Of a stretch of 64,000 nucleotides of DNA, positions 17,696-26,087 are shown piece by piece (position 1 is the first letter of the stretch; each line of letters starts with the position of its first letter). The notes beneath the pieces are model-generated. The model searched no databases. It had not been told where the DNA came from and worked only from the letters and a program-made list of their open reading frames with translations. A program made the position numbers and the translations under genes. The stretch is from Porticoccus sp964395715. GTDB taxonomy: Bacteria > Pseudomonadota > Gammaproteobacteria > Pseudomonadales > Porticoccaceae. The DNA lies in the NCBI GenBank assembly GCA_964395715.1, contig CAYNAU010000001.1, positions 620,001-684,000 of the forward strand. The letters run 5' to 3'.

Positions 17696-19663
17696 TTATG
17701 GACGCTCAATACCGTATTTTTTCAGCTTTATGTAAAGCGTGCTTTTGGCGATATTAAGTTGTTTCGCTACCTGGGTCAGATTGCCACCCTGTTCCCTGAT
17801 GGCACGAATGATAACCTCTTTTTCGGCCAGATCGAGGGGGTTGGCATCGTCGTCTTCCACTGTAGAAGAATGGGCTGACACAAAGTCTTTGGGCAGGTCA
17901 TCTGGTGTGAGCTCTTCGCGGTCAGACAGGAAAAAGGCCGCTGTAATAAGGTTGCTCAGCTCGCGAATATTGCCCGGCCAGGTGTGGCGCTCCAAAAGTT
18001 CCAGAACCTGTTTGCTGAGCCTTTTCTGATCGCCGGAATGTTGCTCCAGCAGGTGGGCAAAAATGTTTTGTGCCAGCAGAGAGACATCGCCCTTGCGTTC
18101 GCGGAGAGGCGGAACCGTCAGTGTCATGGACGAGATTCGGTAGTACAGATCCATGCGGAAACGGCCTTCGGCAACTTCCTGCGCCAGATCGCGGTTGGTA
18201 GCAGCAATCAGGCGAAAGTTTACCTTGCGTGGGCGGGTTTCACCGACACGGCAGATTTCAGATTCCTGCAGCACCCTCAAGAACATCGGTTGCAGATCCA
18301 GGGGCATTTCGCCGATTTCATCCAGAAACAGTGTGCCACCGTTGGCGGCCTCAATCTTGCCGATCATGCCGCCGCGGCGGGCGCCGGTGAAAGCGCCTTC
18401 AACATGGCCGAATAATTCGCCGGCCAGCAGGTCACGCGACAAGCCGCCACAGTTAAGAGCTACAAACTCGCCGGTCTGGGAAGGCCCCTCTTCATGCATG
18501 GCTCGGGCAAAGAGTTCCTTGCCCACACCGGTTTCACCCTGCAAAAGAACCGGGATTGGTGCCTTGGCAATACGTTTTGCCTGTTGTACCGCTTTGAGAA
18601 AAGGAGCGCTTTGACCGACCAGGCGGAAAAATCCTGTAGACCGGGACGGTGGAGGGACATTTGTCACTGGGTTCGTAGCTCTCTGTGACTGACGGGCGGG
18701 GAGCGTGATAATCGCAAGATAGCCAATCTGCTCACCTTGATGAATGACCGGTTGGACCCAGTTGGAGTCGATTTGGTTCAGGGCGCGTTCGGACTCGGGA
18801 GTAAACACGCCTTCACTGTTTAATGTCAGTATGGGGTTGTAGGGCGTCAGGTTAATCTTAATCCCTCTGGCCGCCAATACTTTATCGGCCATGGTATTGG
18901 CTCGAACCAGCTTGCCATCCATGTCAAACACTAACACGCCATCATTGCCGGAGTTGGTAAAGTAATCAATGGTGGTACCCAGCAGCAAGTCACGCTGGGC
19001 CATTTTCAATTGAGCAAACTGGCCCTCAATCCTGCGGGCGCCGGAGATGGCCAATGCCAGGCAGTAATCGTGCAGAGTGTTTTTCAGGCCCGATATATTG
19101 AGTGCGCCTAACAAGCGTTTTTCAAAGGGATCGCGTATCACTGCAGCAGAGCAGGTCCAGCGACTGATATTTTCACAAAAATGCTCAAAAGCGTGAACCT
19201 GAACAGGTGCGCCAATATTCAGGGCGGTGCCAATAGCGTTAGTACCGGCTGCCTGCTCATTCCAGTTCGCGCCAGGAATAAGGCTGAAATTGTTGGCCAG
19301 CTCCAGAGTCGCCGGGTCACCTTCATAGTCGAGGATCATCCCTGCGGGCGTCACCAGGTGCATAATTGTTCCGGATTCAGCAAGCAGCTCCTTGGCCTCG
19401 CGCATGATAATTTCAGATGCAGATATGAGCTCTTTGTGTTGTCGACGAATACCCATGAGCTCGTCGCTGCTCAATTCCAGGCTGTGTTTGGCAACCAGCG
19501 GGTCAACCTGGCTCGTTACGCAACGTTGCCAGGATGCTTCGATAACGGAACGCACGGTGTTGTCGGGCAGGTTTCCGTCGGTCAGCAGCTTTTCTCGGGC
19601 TGATGCTATACGCGTCGGATGCGATACGGCAGCCGACCCTTTAAGGGAGGATTCGTAACTCAT
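17696..19663 (-). CDS. acxR: Sigma-54-dependent activator of acetone carboxylase genes (AcoR/AcxR type)
   Basis: This 655-residue enhancer-binding protein has an N-terminal GAF-type sensor (about 60-220; contains NWNEQAAGTNAIGTAL), a PAS-like segment (about 225-310; DYFTNSGNDGVLVFDMDG), a sigma-54 AAA+ domain (about 340-575) with Walker A GETGVGKE, the sigma-54 contact loop GAFTGA and LDEIGEMPLDLQ, and a C-terminal Fis-type helix-turn-helix (GGNLTQVAKQLNIAKSTLY). In Xanthobacter the acetone carboxylase genes acxABC adjoin an AcxR activator of this family. Here it is divergent from acxABC and a perfect sigma-54 promoter lies between them. The inducer is inferred to be acetone or a metabolite. 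Confidence 0.92.
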   Translation of the reverse strand: MSYESSLKGSAAVSHPTRIASAREKLLTDGNLPDNTVRSVIEASWQRCVTSQVDPLVAKHSLELSSDELMGIRRQHKELISASEIIMREAKELLAESGTIMHLVTPAGMILDYEGDPATLELANNFSLIPGANWNEQAAGTNAIGTALNIGAPVQVHAFEHFCENISRWTCSAAVIRDPFEKRLLGALNISGLKNTLHDYCLALAISGARRIEGQFAQLKMAQRDLLLGTTIDYFTNSGNDGVLVFDMDGKLVRANTMADKVLAARGIKINLTPYNPILTLNSEGVFTPESERALNQIDSNWVQPVIHQGEQIGYLAIITLPARQSQRATNPVTNVPPPSRSTGFFRLVGQSAPFLKAVQQAKRIAKAPIPVLLQGETGVGKELFARAMHEEGPSQTGEFVALNCGGLSRDLLAGELFGHVEGAFTGARRGGMIGKIEAANGGTLFLDEIGEMPLDLQPMFLRVLQESEICRVGETRPRKVNFRLIAATNRDLAQEVAEGRFRMDLYYRISSMTLTVPPLRERKGDVSLLAQNIFAHLLEQHSGDQKRLSKQVLELLERHTWPGNIRELSNLITAAFFLSDREELTPDDLPKDFVSAHSSTVEDDDANPLDLAEKEVIIRAIREQGGNLTQVAKQLNIAKSTLYIKLKKYGIERP

Positions 19664-20124
19664 GGCACTCTCACTCGCCGACTTTTTATAGTTATCACAA
19701 TGTAATTATAGAGTAGGACTGCGTATCTTCGTCCTCTAAGAGGGAAAATACAAGTTTTAGAAGGGCTTATAGTGGTGTTTGGAGGGAAAACAGCGGGATT
19801 CGGGGTGGAAACTGGCCAAAAGGAGGGGATAAATGGCGATTAATACTATGGTCGTAGACATGTTATAGGGGGCGTGTTTTAATCCCGGTTCGATTAATGT
19901 CCGGCCTGCGACTGATATTCGAACGTTTTTCGGACGGTTTCGGTGGCCATTAATTTGAAAACCCTTATAAGACAATAAAATTAAACAATAAATTAAAATT
20001 GGCACGGCTATTGCTATAGCTGTAGCGAGGGCACTCCTCCCTAAAATCATAACTAACGGTCTCACCCATGGGGCCAATGAGCGGGGGGAGTAGAAGTAAA
20101 TCAACATAACTAGAGGATATAACC
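19664..20124. promoter_or_regulatory. 461-bp acxR-acxA divergent control region
   Basis: No gene is visible. Besides the sigma-54 promoter annotated separately, it holds interleaved inverted repeats 50-110 bases upstream of the -24 element: ATTAAT plus GGCC at 19893-19906 mirrored by GGCCATTAAT at 19945-19954, GTCCG (19899) with CGGAC (19931), and the palindrome TTCGAA at 19918. This is where an upstream activator site for AcxR would be expected. The stretch 19949-20000 is very AT-rich, which fits DNA bending between enhancer and promoter. Which repeat is the true operator is not decided by the sequence. Confidence 0.55.
20000..20015 (+). promoter_or_regulatory. Sigma-54 (-24/-12) promoter of acxABC
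   Basis: The sequence TGGCACGGCTATTGCT matches the sigma-54 consensus TGGCACG-N4-TTGCW at every fixed position, with the GG and GC dinucleotides correctly spaced. Transcription would start near 20026, leaving a leader of roughly 100 bases before acxA. It points toward acxA and its activator is encoded on the other side. Confidence 0.93.
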
Positions 20125-22269
20125 TTGAATGATTTAACAACCAATCCTGTAGAAGTTTTGGGTATCGATGCCGGGGGCACGATGACCGATACTTTTTTTG
20201 TGCGCGCTGACGGCGAGTTCGTTGTAGGTAAAGCACAGAGTGACGTGGATGAGCCATCAGCAGTAATGGATTCAAGTGTGGATGCACTCGCTCACTGGGG
20301 CCTGACTGTTGAAGAAGTCTTCCCGCAAATGGTCACTTGTGTATTCTCCGGTACTGCGATGCTGAACCGGGTTGTTGGCCGCAAAGGTCTGCGCACTGGT
20401 CTGATCGTAAGTAAAGGCTTTGAAGATTTTCACCGTATGGGTCGTGCGATTCAGTGCTACCTGGGTTATGCCTTTGAAGATCGTCTGCACCTTAACACAC
20501 ACCGCTACGATGAGCCGCTGGTTCACATTCATGACACTCGCGGTGTAACCGAGCGTGTTGACTCTAAAGGTGGCGTGGTATTCCCAGTTCGTCTGGACGA
20601 AGCCCGTGACGCCGCTGCTGAGCTGATCGACCAAGGCGTTAAAGCCATTGTAATCAGCTTCCTGAGCTCTTACCTGAACGGTGACCACGAGCGTGCAGTT
20701 CGTGATGTTGTAAAAGAAGTTATTAAAGAGAAGGGTGTAGATATCCCTGTCTTTGCTTCTGTTGATTACTACCCCGTACGTAAAGAAACTCACCGTACTA
20801 ACACTACTATTCTGGAAGCCTACGCGGCCGAGCCTTCTCGTGCGATTCTGTCTTCCTTGAGCGATCGTATGAAAGCTGTTGGCGCCAACTACGACGTGCG
20901 CGTGATGGCATCTCACGGTGGTACTATCAGCTGGAAAGCGAAAGAGCTGGCACGTACCCTGGTATCCGGTCCTATCGGTGGTGTAATCGGTGCCAAGTAT
21001 CTGGCTCAACAGCTGGGTATCGATAACATCGCATGTTCCGACATCGGTGGTACCAGCTTCGATATGGCCTTGATCGTTAAAGGTCAGTTCTCTATCCACC
21101 AGGACGGCGATATGGCTCGTCTGGTTCTGTCTCTGCCTCTGGTAGCGATGGACACCATCGGTGCGGGTGCTGGTAGTTTCGTACGTATCGATCCTTACAG
21201 TAACTCCATCAAACTGGGTCCTGACTCTGCCGGTTACCGTGTAGGTACCTGCTGGCCGGAAGGTGGCATCGACACCGTTTCTGTAACTGACTGTCACATC
21301 ATTCTCGGCTACCTGAACCCCGACAACTTCCTCGGTGGTATTCTGGAGCTGGACGTTCCGCGTGCTAAGCAGTGTGTTAAAGAACAGGTTGCTGATCCGC
21401 TGGGTATGACTCTGGAAGATGCAGCTGCCGGTGTAATCGAACTGCTTGACCTGTCTCTGCGTCAGCACCTGCGTGCAATGATCTCTGCTAAAGGTTACAG
21501 CCCGAGTGAATTCGTGTGCTTCTCCTACGGTGGTGGTGGTCCGGTTCACGCCTACGGTTACACCAAAGGCTTGGGCTTCAAAGAAACCATTATTCCTGCA
21601 TGGGCTGCTGGCTTCTCTGCATTCGGTTGTGCGACTGCTGATTTCGAATATCGTTACGATAAGTCTACCGATATCGGTATCACCAAAGAGTCCACTACGC
21701 AGGACAAGCTGGAAGCTGTTCAAACCCTGCAAGCTGCTTGGGATGAGCTGACAGAGAAAGTACTGGAAGAATTCCGTATCAACGGATTTGGTCCAGAAGA
21801 CGTGACCCTGACTCCCGGATACCGCATGCAGTACCTGGGTCAGTTGAACGACCTGGAAATGAACTCTCCTCTGACTTCTATCTCCAAAGCAGAAGACTGG
21901 GATGCTCTCATTACAACCTTTGATGAAACCTACGCTCGTGTATACGCCGATGCAGCACGTTCTCCGGAACTGGGCTTTGGTATCACCGGTGCCATCCTGC
22001 GTGGCTCTGTTGTGACCAAGAAACCCGCTGTGCCGTCCGAGCCTGATGCTGGCCCGACTCCTCCGGAAGAAGCCTTCATCGGTACTCGTCCGTTCTACTA
22101 CAACCGTGAGTGGGTTGAAGCGAAACTCTACAAAATGGAAACTCTGCTGCCGGGCAACCGCATTACTGGTCCTGCTGTTATTGAGTCCGATGCTACTACT
22201 TATGTTGTTCCTACTGGCTTCGAAACCTGGTTGGACGGACACCGTCTGTACCACTTGATTGAAGTGTAA
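20125..22269 (+). CDS. acxA: Acetone carboxylase beta subunit AcxA
   Basis: Acetone carboxylase converts acetone and bicarbonate to acetoacetate at the cost of ATP to AMP and two phosphates. This subunit belongs to the hydantoinase/oxoprolinase HyuA family and binds ATP. The 714 residues are close to the known beta subunit (about 717). The N-terminal phosphate loop VLGIDAGGTMTDTFFV is intact, and SDIGGTSFDMALI is the second nucleotide-binding motif. The start is TTG 20125 with AGAGGA upstream; no in-frame ATG fits. Codon use is strikingly biased (CGT, GGT, CTG, AAC), unlike the flanking genes, and indicates very high expression. Confidence 0.95.
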   Translation: MNDLTTNPVEVLGIDAGGTMTDTFFVRADGEFVVGKAQSDVDEPSAVMDSSVDALAHWGLTVEEVFPQMVTCVFSGTAMLNRVVGRKGLRTGLIVSKGFEDFHRMGRAIQCYLGYAFEDRLHLNTHRYDEPLVHIHDTRGVTERVDSKGGVVFPVRLDEARDAAAELIDQGVKAIVISFLSSYLNGDHERAVRDVVKEVIKEKGVDIPVFASVDYYPVRKETHRTNTTILEAYAAEPSRAILSSLSDRMKAVGANYDVRVMASHGGTISWKAKELARTLVSGPIGGVIGAKYLAQQLGIDNIACSDIGGTSFDMALIVKGQFSIHQDGDMARLVLSLPLVAMDTIGAGAGSFVRIDPYSNSIKLGPDSAGYRVGTCWPEGGIDTVSVTDCHIILGYLNPDNFLGGILELDVPRAKQCVKEQVADPLGMTLEDAAAGVIELLDLSLRQHLRAMISAKGYSPSEFVCFSYGGGGPVHAYGYTKGLGFKETIIPAWAAGFSAFGCATADFEYRYDKSTDIGITKESTTQDKLEAVQTLQAAWDELTEKVLEEFRINGFGPEDVTLTPGYRMQYLGQLNDLEMNSPLTSISKAEDWDALITTFDETYARVYADAARSPELGFGITGAILRGSVVTKKPAVPSEPDAGPTPPEEAFIGTRPFYYNREWVEAKLYKMETLLPGNRITGPAVIESDATTYVVPTGFETWLDGHRLYHLIEV

Positions 22270-22341
22270 GGACCGAGTGTAGCTATCCATAGAGAATTGC
22301 TAACGTCGACTAAATAGACGAAAAGATACAGAGGATAAAAA

Positions 22342-24669
22342 ATGACTATTTTACAAAACCCCCTGGGTACCAAACCGGGCTCACTGCTGAAAAGTGGCCT
22401 GACTCTGAACGAGCACCGTAATGCTGTTCTGGAGCGTACAGCCAAGACTGGCTTCTACGATGGTCTGAAAGATCTGGAATTTAAAGATTCCGATCCTATT
22501 GGTTTTGAGCGGATCTTCTCCAAGGTTCGTGCTGGCCTGGTAAACGCTCGTGAAGTTGCCAAGAAAATTGCTGCTTCTCCTATCGTTGAGCAGGAAGGTG
22601 AGCTGTGTTTCACCCTGTACAACGCTTGTGGTGACTGTGTTGCAACTTCTACTGGCATCATCATTCACGTGGGTACCATGGGCGCTGCGATCAAATACAT
22701 GATCCAGAACAACTGGGAAGCGAACCCCGGCATCGAAGACGGTGACATGTTCACCAACAACGACTGTCAAATCGGTAACGTTCACCCCTGTGATATCGCA
22801 ACCATCGTACCTATCTTCCATGATGGCGTGCTGGTTGGTTGGGTCGGTGGTATGACTCACGTAATCGATACTGGTGCGGTAGGTCCTGGTTCTATGTCCA
22901 ACGGCCAAATCCAGCGTTTCGGTGACGGTATCCAGATCAGCTGCCGTAAAACAGGCAGAAAAGATACTCCCCTGCGCGATTACCTGCACGAGTCTCAGCG
23001 TAACGTGCGTACCACCAAATACTGGATTCTCGATGAGAAAACCCGTATTGCTGGTGCTCACATGATCCGCGATATGCTTCTCGAAGTAATCGAAGAAGAA
23101 GGCGCGGAAGCTGTTGAGAAGTTCATGTACGAAGTGGTTGAAGATGGCCGTCGTGGTCTGATCAGCCGTATCCGTGCTATGTGTATCCCCGGTAAGGTTA
23201 AGACCGTTGCATTCGTTGACGTTCCTTACACCCACCCGGACGTTCATGTTCCGTCTACTTTCGCGAAAATGGACAGCATCATGCACGCGCCTTGTACCAT
23301 CACCGTGAACGCTGATGCTACCTGGCGTCTGGACTTCGAAGGCTGCAGCCGTTGGGGTTGGCACACTTATAACACCAACCCGACTGCATTTACTTCCGGT
23401 ATCTGGGTAATGATGACTCAGACTCTGGTTCCTACCGAGCGTATCAATGATGGTCCTCGTTACGCGACCAGCTTCCACTGCCCTAAAGGCACCTGGACTA
23501 ACCCGGATGACCGTCGTACAGCTCACGCTGACGCATGGCACTTCCTGGTATCTTCCTGGAGCTCCTTGTGGCGCGGCCTGAGCCGTACCTACTTCGGTCG
23601 CGGTTACCTGGAAGAAGTTAACGCTGGAAACTCCAACCCCTGTAACTGGCTGCAAGGCGGCGGTGTAAACCAGGACGGCGAAGTTCACGCGGTTAACAGC
23701 TTCGAAACTGCTGCCTGTGGTACTGGTGCATGTGCGGTTAAAGACGGTCTGAACCACGCTGCTGCGATCTGGAACCCTGAAGGTGATATGGGTGATATCG
23801 AGATCTGGGAACTGGCTGAGCCTCTGCTGTACATGGGTCGTCGTATCAAGACCAACACCGGTGGTTACGGTAAGTACCGCGGTGGTCTGGGTTACGAGAC
23901 ACTGCGTATGGTTTGGAACTCTTCTGACTGGACTATGTTCTTCATGGGTAACGGCTACATGAACAGTGACTGGGGCCTGATGGGTGGTTATCCGTCAGCT
24001 ACTGGCTACCGTTTTGAAGCTCACAAAACCGGGCTGAAGAAACGTATCGCTGAAGGCAAGTCTCTGCCTCTGGGTCAAGACCGCGATCCTCGTGATTGCG
24101 AGTTTGAAAAACACCTGGAGCCGGGTGCTATTGTTAAGCGTGACAAGCAGTGTATTACCACTGAAGAAATGTTTGACAACGGCGACCTGTACCTGAACTA
24201 CCTGCGTGGTGGCCCGGGTCTGGGTGATCCGCTGGATCGTGAAATCGAAGCCATTGAGGAAGACCTGAACGAAAACTTCATCCTCGAAGAGTTTGCCATC
24301 AAGATCTACGGCGCTGTTTTCACTAAAGATGATGAAGGCGTTTACACTGTTGATGCTGACAAAACTAAAGCTCGTCAAGCTGAAATCCGCAAAGAGCGTA
24401 TTGCTCGCGGTCAGCCTGTCCACGAGTGGATGAAAGGTGAGCGTCAAAACATCATTGACAAGAAAGCATCTGTGTCCGTTCAGCAAATGTTTGCATCAAG
24501 CTTCTATCTGTCGCCCACATTCCTGGCGGAATTCAAAGAGTTCTGGGATCTGCCTGAGTCTTGGGAACTGCCTGAAGAAGAACTGGGTACTCCTATGTAC
24601 GGTGCTCGCATCACTATGGAAATTGGTGATCTGCCCGACGTAACCCCAGTTGTCATGGTAGAAGAATAA
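22342..24669 (+). CDS. acxB: Acetone carboxylase alpha subunit AcxB
   Basis: This is the largest subunit of the alpha2beta2gamma2 acetone carboxylase, of the HyuB family, holding the metal site where acetone is carboxylated. Its 775 residues match the known alpha subunit (about 776). Recognisable segments are ELCFTLYNACGDCVATSTGI, DGDMFTNNDCQIGNVHPCD, WVGGMTHVIDTGAVGPGSMS and LNYLRGGPGLGDPLDREI. A ribosome-binding site like that of acxA (AGAGGATAAAAA) precedes ATG 22342. It is co-transcribed with acxA (72-bp gap) and shares the same strong codon bias. A hairpin but no terminator lies between it and acxC. Confidence 0.96.
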   Translation: MTILQNPLGTKPGSLLKSGLTLNEHRNAVLERTAKTGFYDGLKDLEFKDSDPIGFERIFSKVRAGLVNAREVAKKIAASPIVEQEGELCFTLYNACGDCVATSTGIIIHVGTMGAAIKYMIQNNWEANPGIEDGDMFTNNDCQIGNVHPCDIATIVPIFHDGVLVGWVGGMTHVIDTGAVGPGSMSNGQIQRFGDGIQISCRKTGRKDTPLRDYLHESQRNVRTTKYWILDEKTRIAGAHMIRDMLLEVIEEEGAEAVEKFMYEVVEDGRRGLISRIRAMCIPGKVKTVAFVDVPYTHPDVHVPSTFAKMDSIMHAPCTITVNADATWRLDFEGCSRWGWHTYNTNPTAFTSGIWVMMTQTLVPTERINDGPRYATSFHCPKGTWTNPDDRRTAHADAWHFLVSSWSSLWRGLSRTYFGRGYLEEVNAGNSNPCNWLQGGGVNQDGEVHAVNSFETAACGTGACAVKDGLNHAAAIWNPEGDMGDIEIWELAEPLLYMGRRIKTNTGGYGKYRGGLGYETLRMVWNSSDWTMFFMGNGYMNSDWGLMGGYPSATGYRFEAHKTGLKKRIAEGKSLPLGQDRDPRDCEFEKHLEPGAIVKRDKQCITTEEMFDNGDLYLNYLRGGPGLGDPLDREIEAIEEDLNENFILEEFAIKIYGAVFTKDDEGVYTVDADKTKARQAEIRKERIARGQPVHEWMKGERQNIIDKKASVSVQQMFASSFYLSPTFLAEFKEFWDLPESWELPEEELGTPMYGARITMEIGDLPDVTPVVMVEE

Positions 24670-24695
24670 GGCAACCTTGTTTGCCGAGATAGGAA

Positions 24696-24723
24696 GAGCG
24701 GGACCGGGTCCCGGCCCCCGCTC
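24696..24723 (+). other. Intercistronic GC-rich hairpin between acxB and acxC
   Basis: GAGCGGG pairs with CCCGCTC around an inner CCGGG/CCCGG stem. No T-run follows, so it is not a normal terminator. It lies 27 bases after the acxB stop and 40 bases before acxC, where a stem could block exonucleases or set subunit ratios. Confidence 0.7.
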
Positions 24724-24763
24724 TATCACTTGATGAATTGACAGAACATAAGAGAGTTTAGAT

Positions 24764-25264
24764 ATGTCTACTTACACTAAGAAACAGGTCTCTGACCTGG
24801 TTAAAGGTGATCTGGACTGGGATACCGTCCACCTGATGCTTTCCATGCCGAAAGATAACGATCGCTACAAGCTGTATATGGAAGTGCTTAACGAAAACGT
24901 TGACTATGATGACAAAATCATCCTGGCTCTGGGCCCACGCCTGAACGTTGTTGAGCGCACTACCGACCAGGAAATCGTTATCAAGTGTGACTGTGGTCAC
25001 GACTTCGGCGATTACCGTAAAAACTGGAAGCTGGGTGCTCTGATCTACGTTCGTGATAGCGTAGAGAAGATGGAGCAGATTTACCCTGCCATCATGGCTC
25101 CCGATACTAACTGGCAGGTATACCGTGAGTACTACTGCCCGTCTTGCGGCATTCAGCACGACGTGGAAGCTCCTACTCCGTGGTACCCTGTAATGCACGA
25201 CATCCAACCCGACCTGAAGACTTTCTTCGAGTGGATGGATATGCCAGCTCCCGCCAAAATTTAA
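24764..25264 (+). CDS. acxC: Acetone carboxylase gamma subunit AcxC
   Basis: This small subunit has 166 residues (known gamma about 168). It carries two cysteine pairs, CDCGHDFGDY and YYCPSCGIQHDVE, that would bind one zinc ion, as in the family. It ends with the conserved region PDLKTFFEWMDMP. ATG 24764 follows AGAGAG at the usual distance. It is third in the acxABC operon, with the same codon bias as the other subunits, and a strong terminator follows. Confidence 0.95.
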   Translation: MSTYTKKQVSDLVKGDLDWDTVHLMLSMPKDNDRYKLYMEVLNENVDYDDKIILALGPRLNVVERTTDQEIVIKCDCGHDFGDYRKNWKLGALIYVRDSVEKMEQIYPAIMAPDTNWQVYREYYCPSCGIQHDVEAPTPWYPVMHDIQPDLKTFFEWMDMPAPAKI

Positions 25265-25277
25265 TGGTGGTTGCTGT

Positions 25278-25308
25278 GGGTCCCGACCTTAGGGTCGGGA
25301 CCCTTTTT
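25278..25308 (+). terminator. Intrinsic terminator of acxABC
   Basis: GGGTCCCGACC, a TTA loop and GGTCGGGACCC form a stem followed by TTTTT. It starts 13 bases after the acxC stop, so the next gene needs its own promoter. Confidence 0.93.
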
Positions 25309-25528
25309 ATTTCTGGCTAAGACGTTTCACAAAGTCATGTTGCCAGTGTGTGTTAACTCCCGGTGATCAGCTGACTTTTCTTGAGCTAGCAGGGAGACTA
25401 TACTGCCCCTCCTGCCGCCAACAGCGGCCTATCTGTCTGACACTAGCCAGAAAATCACTGAATAATAAACAATGGCCTGACTGCTGTTAGAGCCGTAGTT
25501 GATATGTGTAGAAATTGAGGAAAATACT

Positions 25529-25990
25529 ATGTCTCAAGCTGAACAAGCTAATAACGGGCCGCATTTTTCAATGCAGAAAATTTATTTAAAGCGAAATGAG
25601 TATGAAGCGCCTAATGCTGCGACGGTATTCCGTGATGATTGGAAGCCGGAAATTTCGCTGGATATGGACATCAAAAGCAATACGATCGAAGAAGGCCGCT
25701 ATGAAGTGCTGCTGACTGTCTCAATTAAAGCCCACAATACAACCAATAATATGGGTGCCTTCAAATTGGTTGTCGAACAGGCTGCACTATTTTTGATTAG
25801 TGGATTCACTAAAGACCACTTGGAAGAGGCGCTCGGATCAGCGTGCCCCGCCATCATGTTCCCTTATCTTCGTGAAACTGTTGACCATATGCTGATCAAG
25901 GGTGGTTTCCCTCCCCTGATGCTTGCGCCCGTCAACTTTGACGCACTGTATCAGGAGAAAAAAGCGGGTAAAGAAGCGAAAACGAATTAA
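25529..25990 (+). CDS. SecB-family protein-export chaperone (possible paralogue)
   Basis: SecB is a tetrameric cytosolic chaperone that keeps precursors unfolded and hands them to SecA. This 153-residue protein has the complete core: FSMQKIYLKRNEYEAPNA, VVEQAALFLISGF, ACPAIMFPYLRETV and GGFPPLMLAPVNFDALY. After NFDALY the tail is lysine-rich (QEKKAGKEAKTN), whereas the E. coli tail is glutamate-rich and touches SecA. It stands alone between the acxABC terminator and its own terminator, not in the usual grxC-secB-gpsA context, so it may be a second SecB. ATG 25529 has GAGGA upstream. Confidence 0.88.
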   Translation: MSQAEQANNGPHFSMQKIYLKRNEYEAPNAATVFRDDWKPEISLDMDIKSNTIEEGRYEVLLTVSIKAHNTTNNMGAFKLVVEQAALFLISGFTKDHLEEALGSACPAIMFPYLRETVDHMLIKGGFPPLMLAPVNFDALYQEKKAGKEAKTN

Positions 25991-26012
25991 CCCGCAAATA
26001 ACTCACAAAAGA

Positions 26013-26047
26013 AAAGCCGCCTTCTCAATAGAAAGCGGCTTTTTTTT
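26013..26047. terminator. Bidirectional intrinsic terminator
   Basis: AAAAGCCGC pairs with GCGGCTTTT, with a short inner TCT/AGA pairing, and has a T-run of eight on the plus strand and an A-run on the other side. It lies between the convergent SecB-family gene and the GGDEF/EAL gene. Confidence 0.87.
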
Positions 26048-26087
26048 GCATAAAAATATCCAGCAGTGGGAAATGCTGGCTATGTTA

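Noticed and set aside
20272..22290. 672-codon open frame on the minus strand opposite acxA
   Set aside because: It is a product of the strong codon bias of acxA, has no ribosome-binding site or recognisable domain, and its translation is low-complexity in T, V and R.
22381..23757. 458-codon open frame on the minus strand opposite acxB
   Set aside because: Same cause as for acxA; the sense gene is a confident acetone carboxylase subunit.
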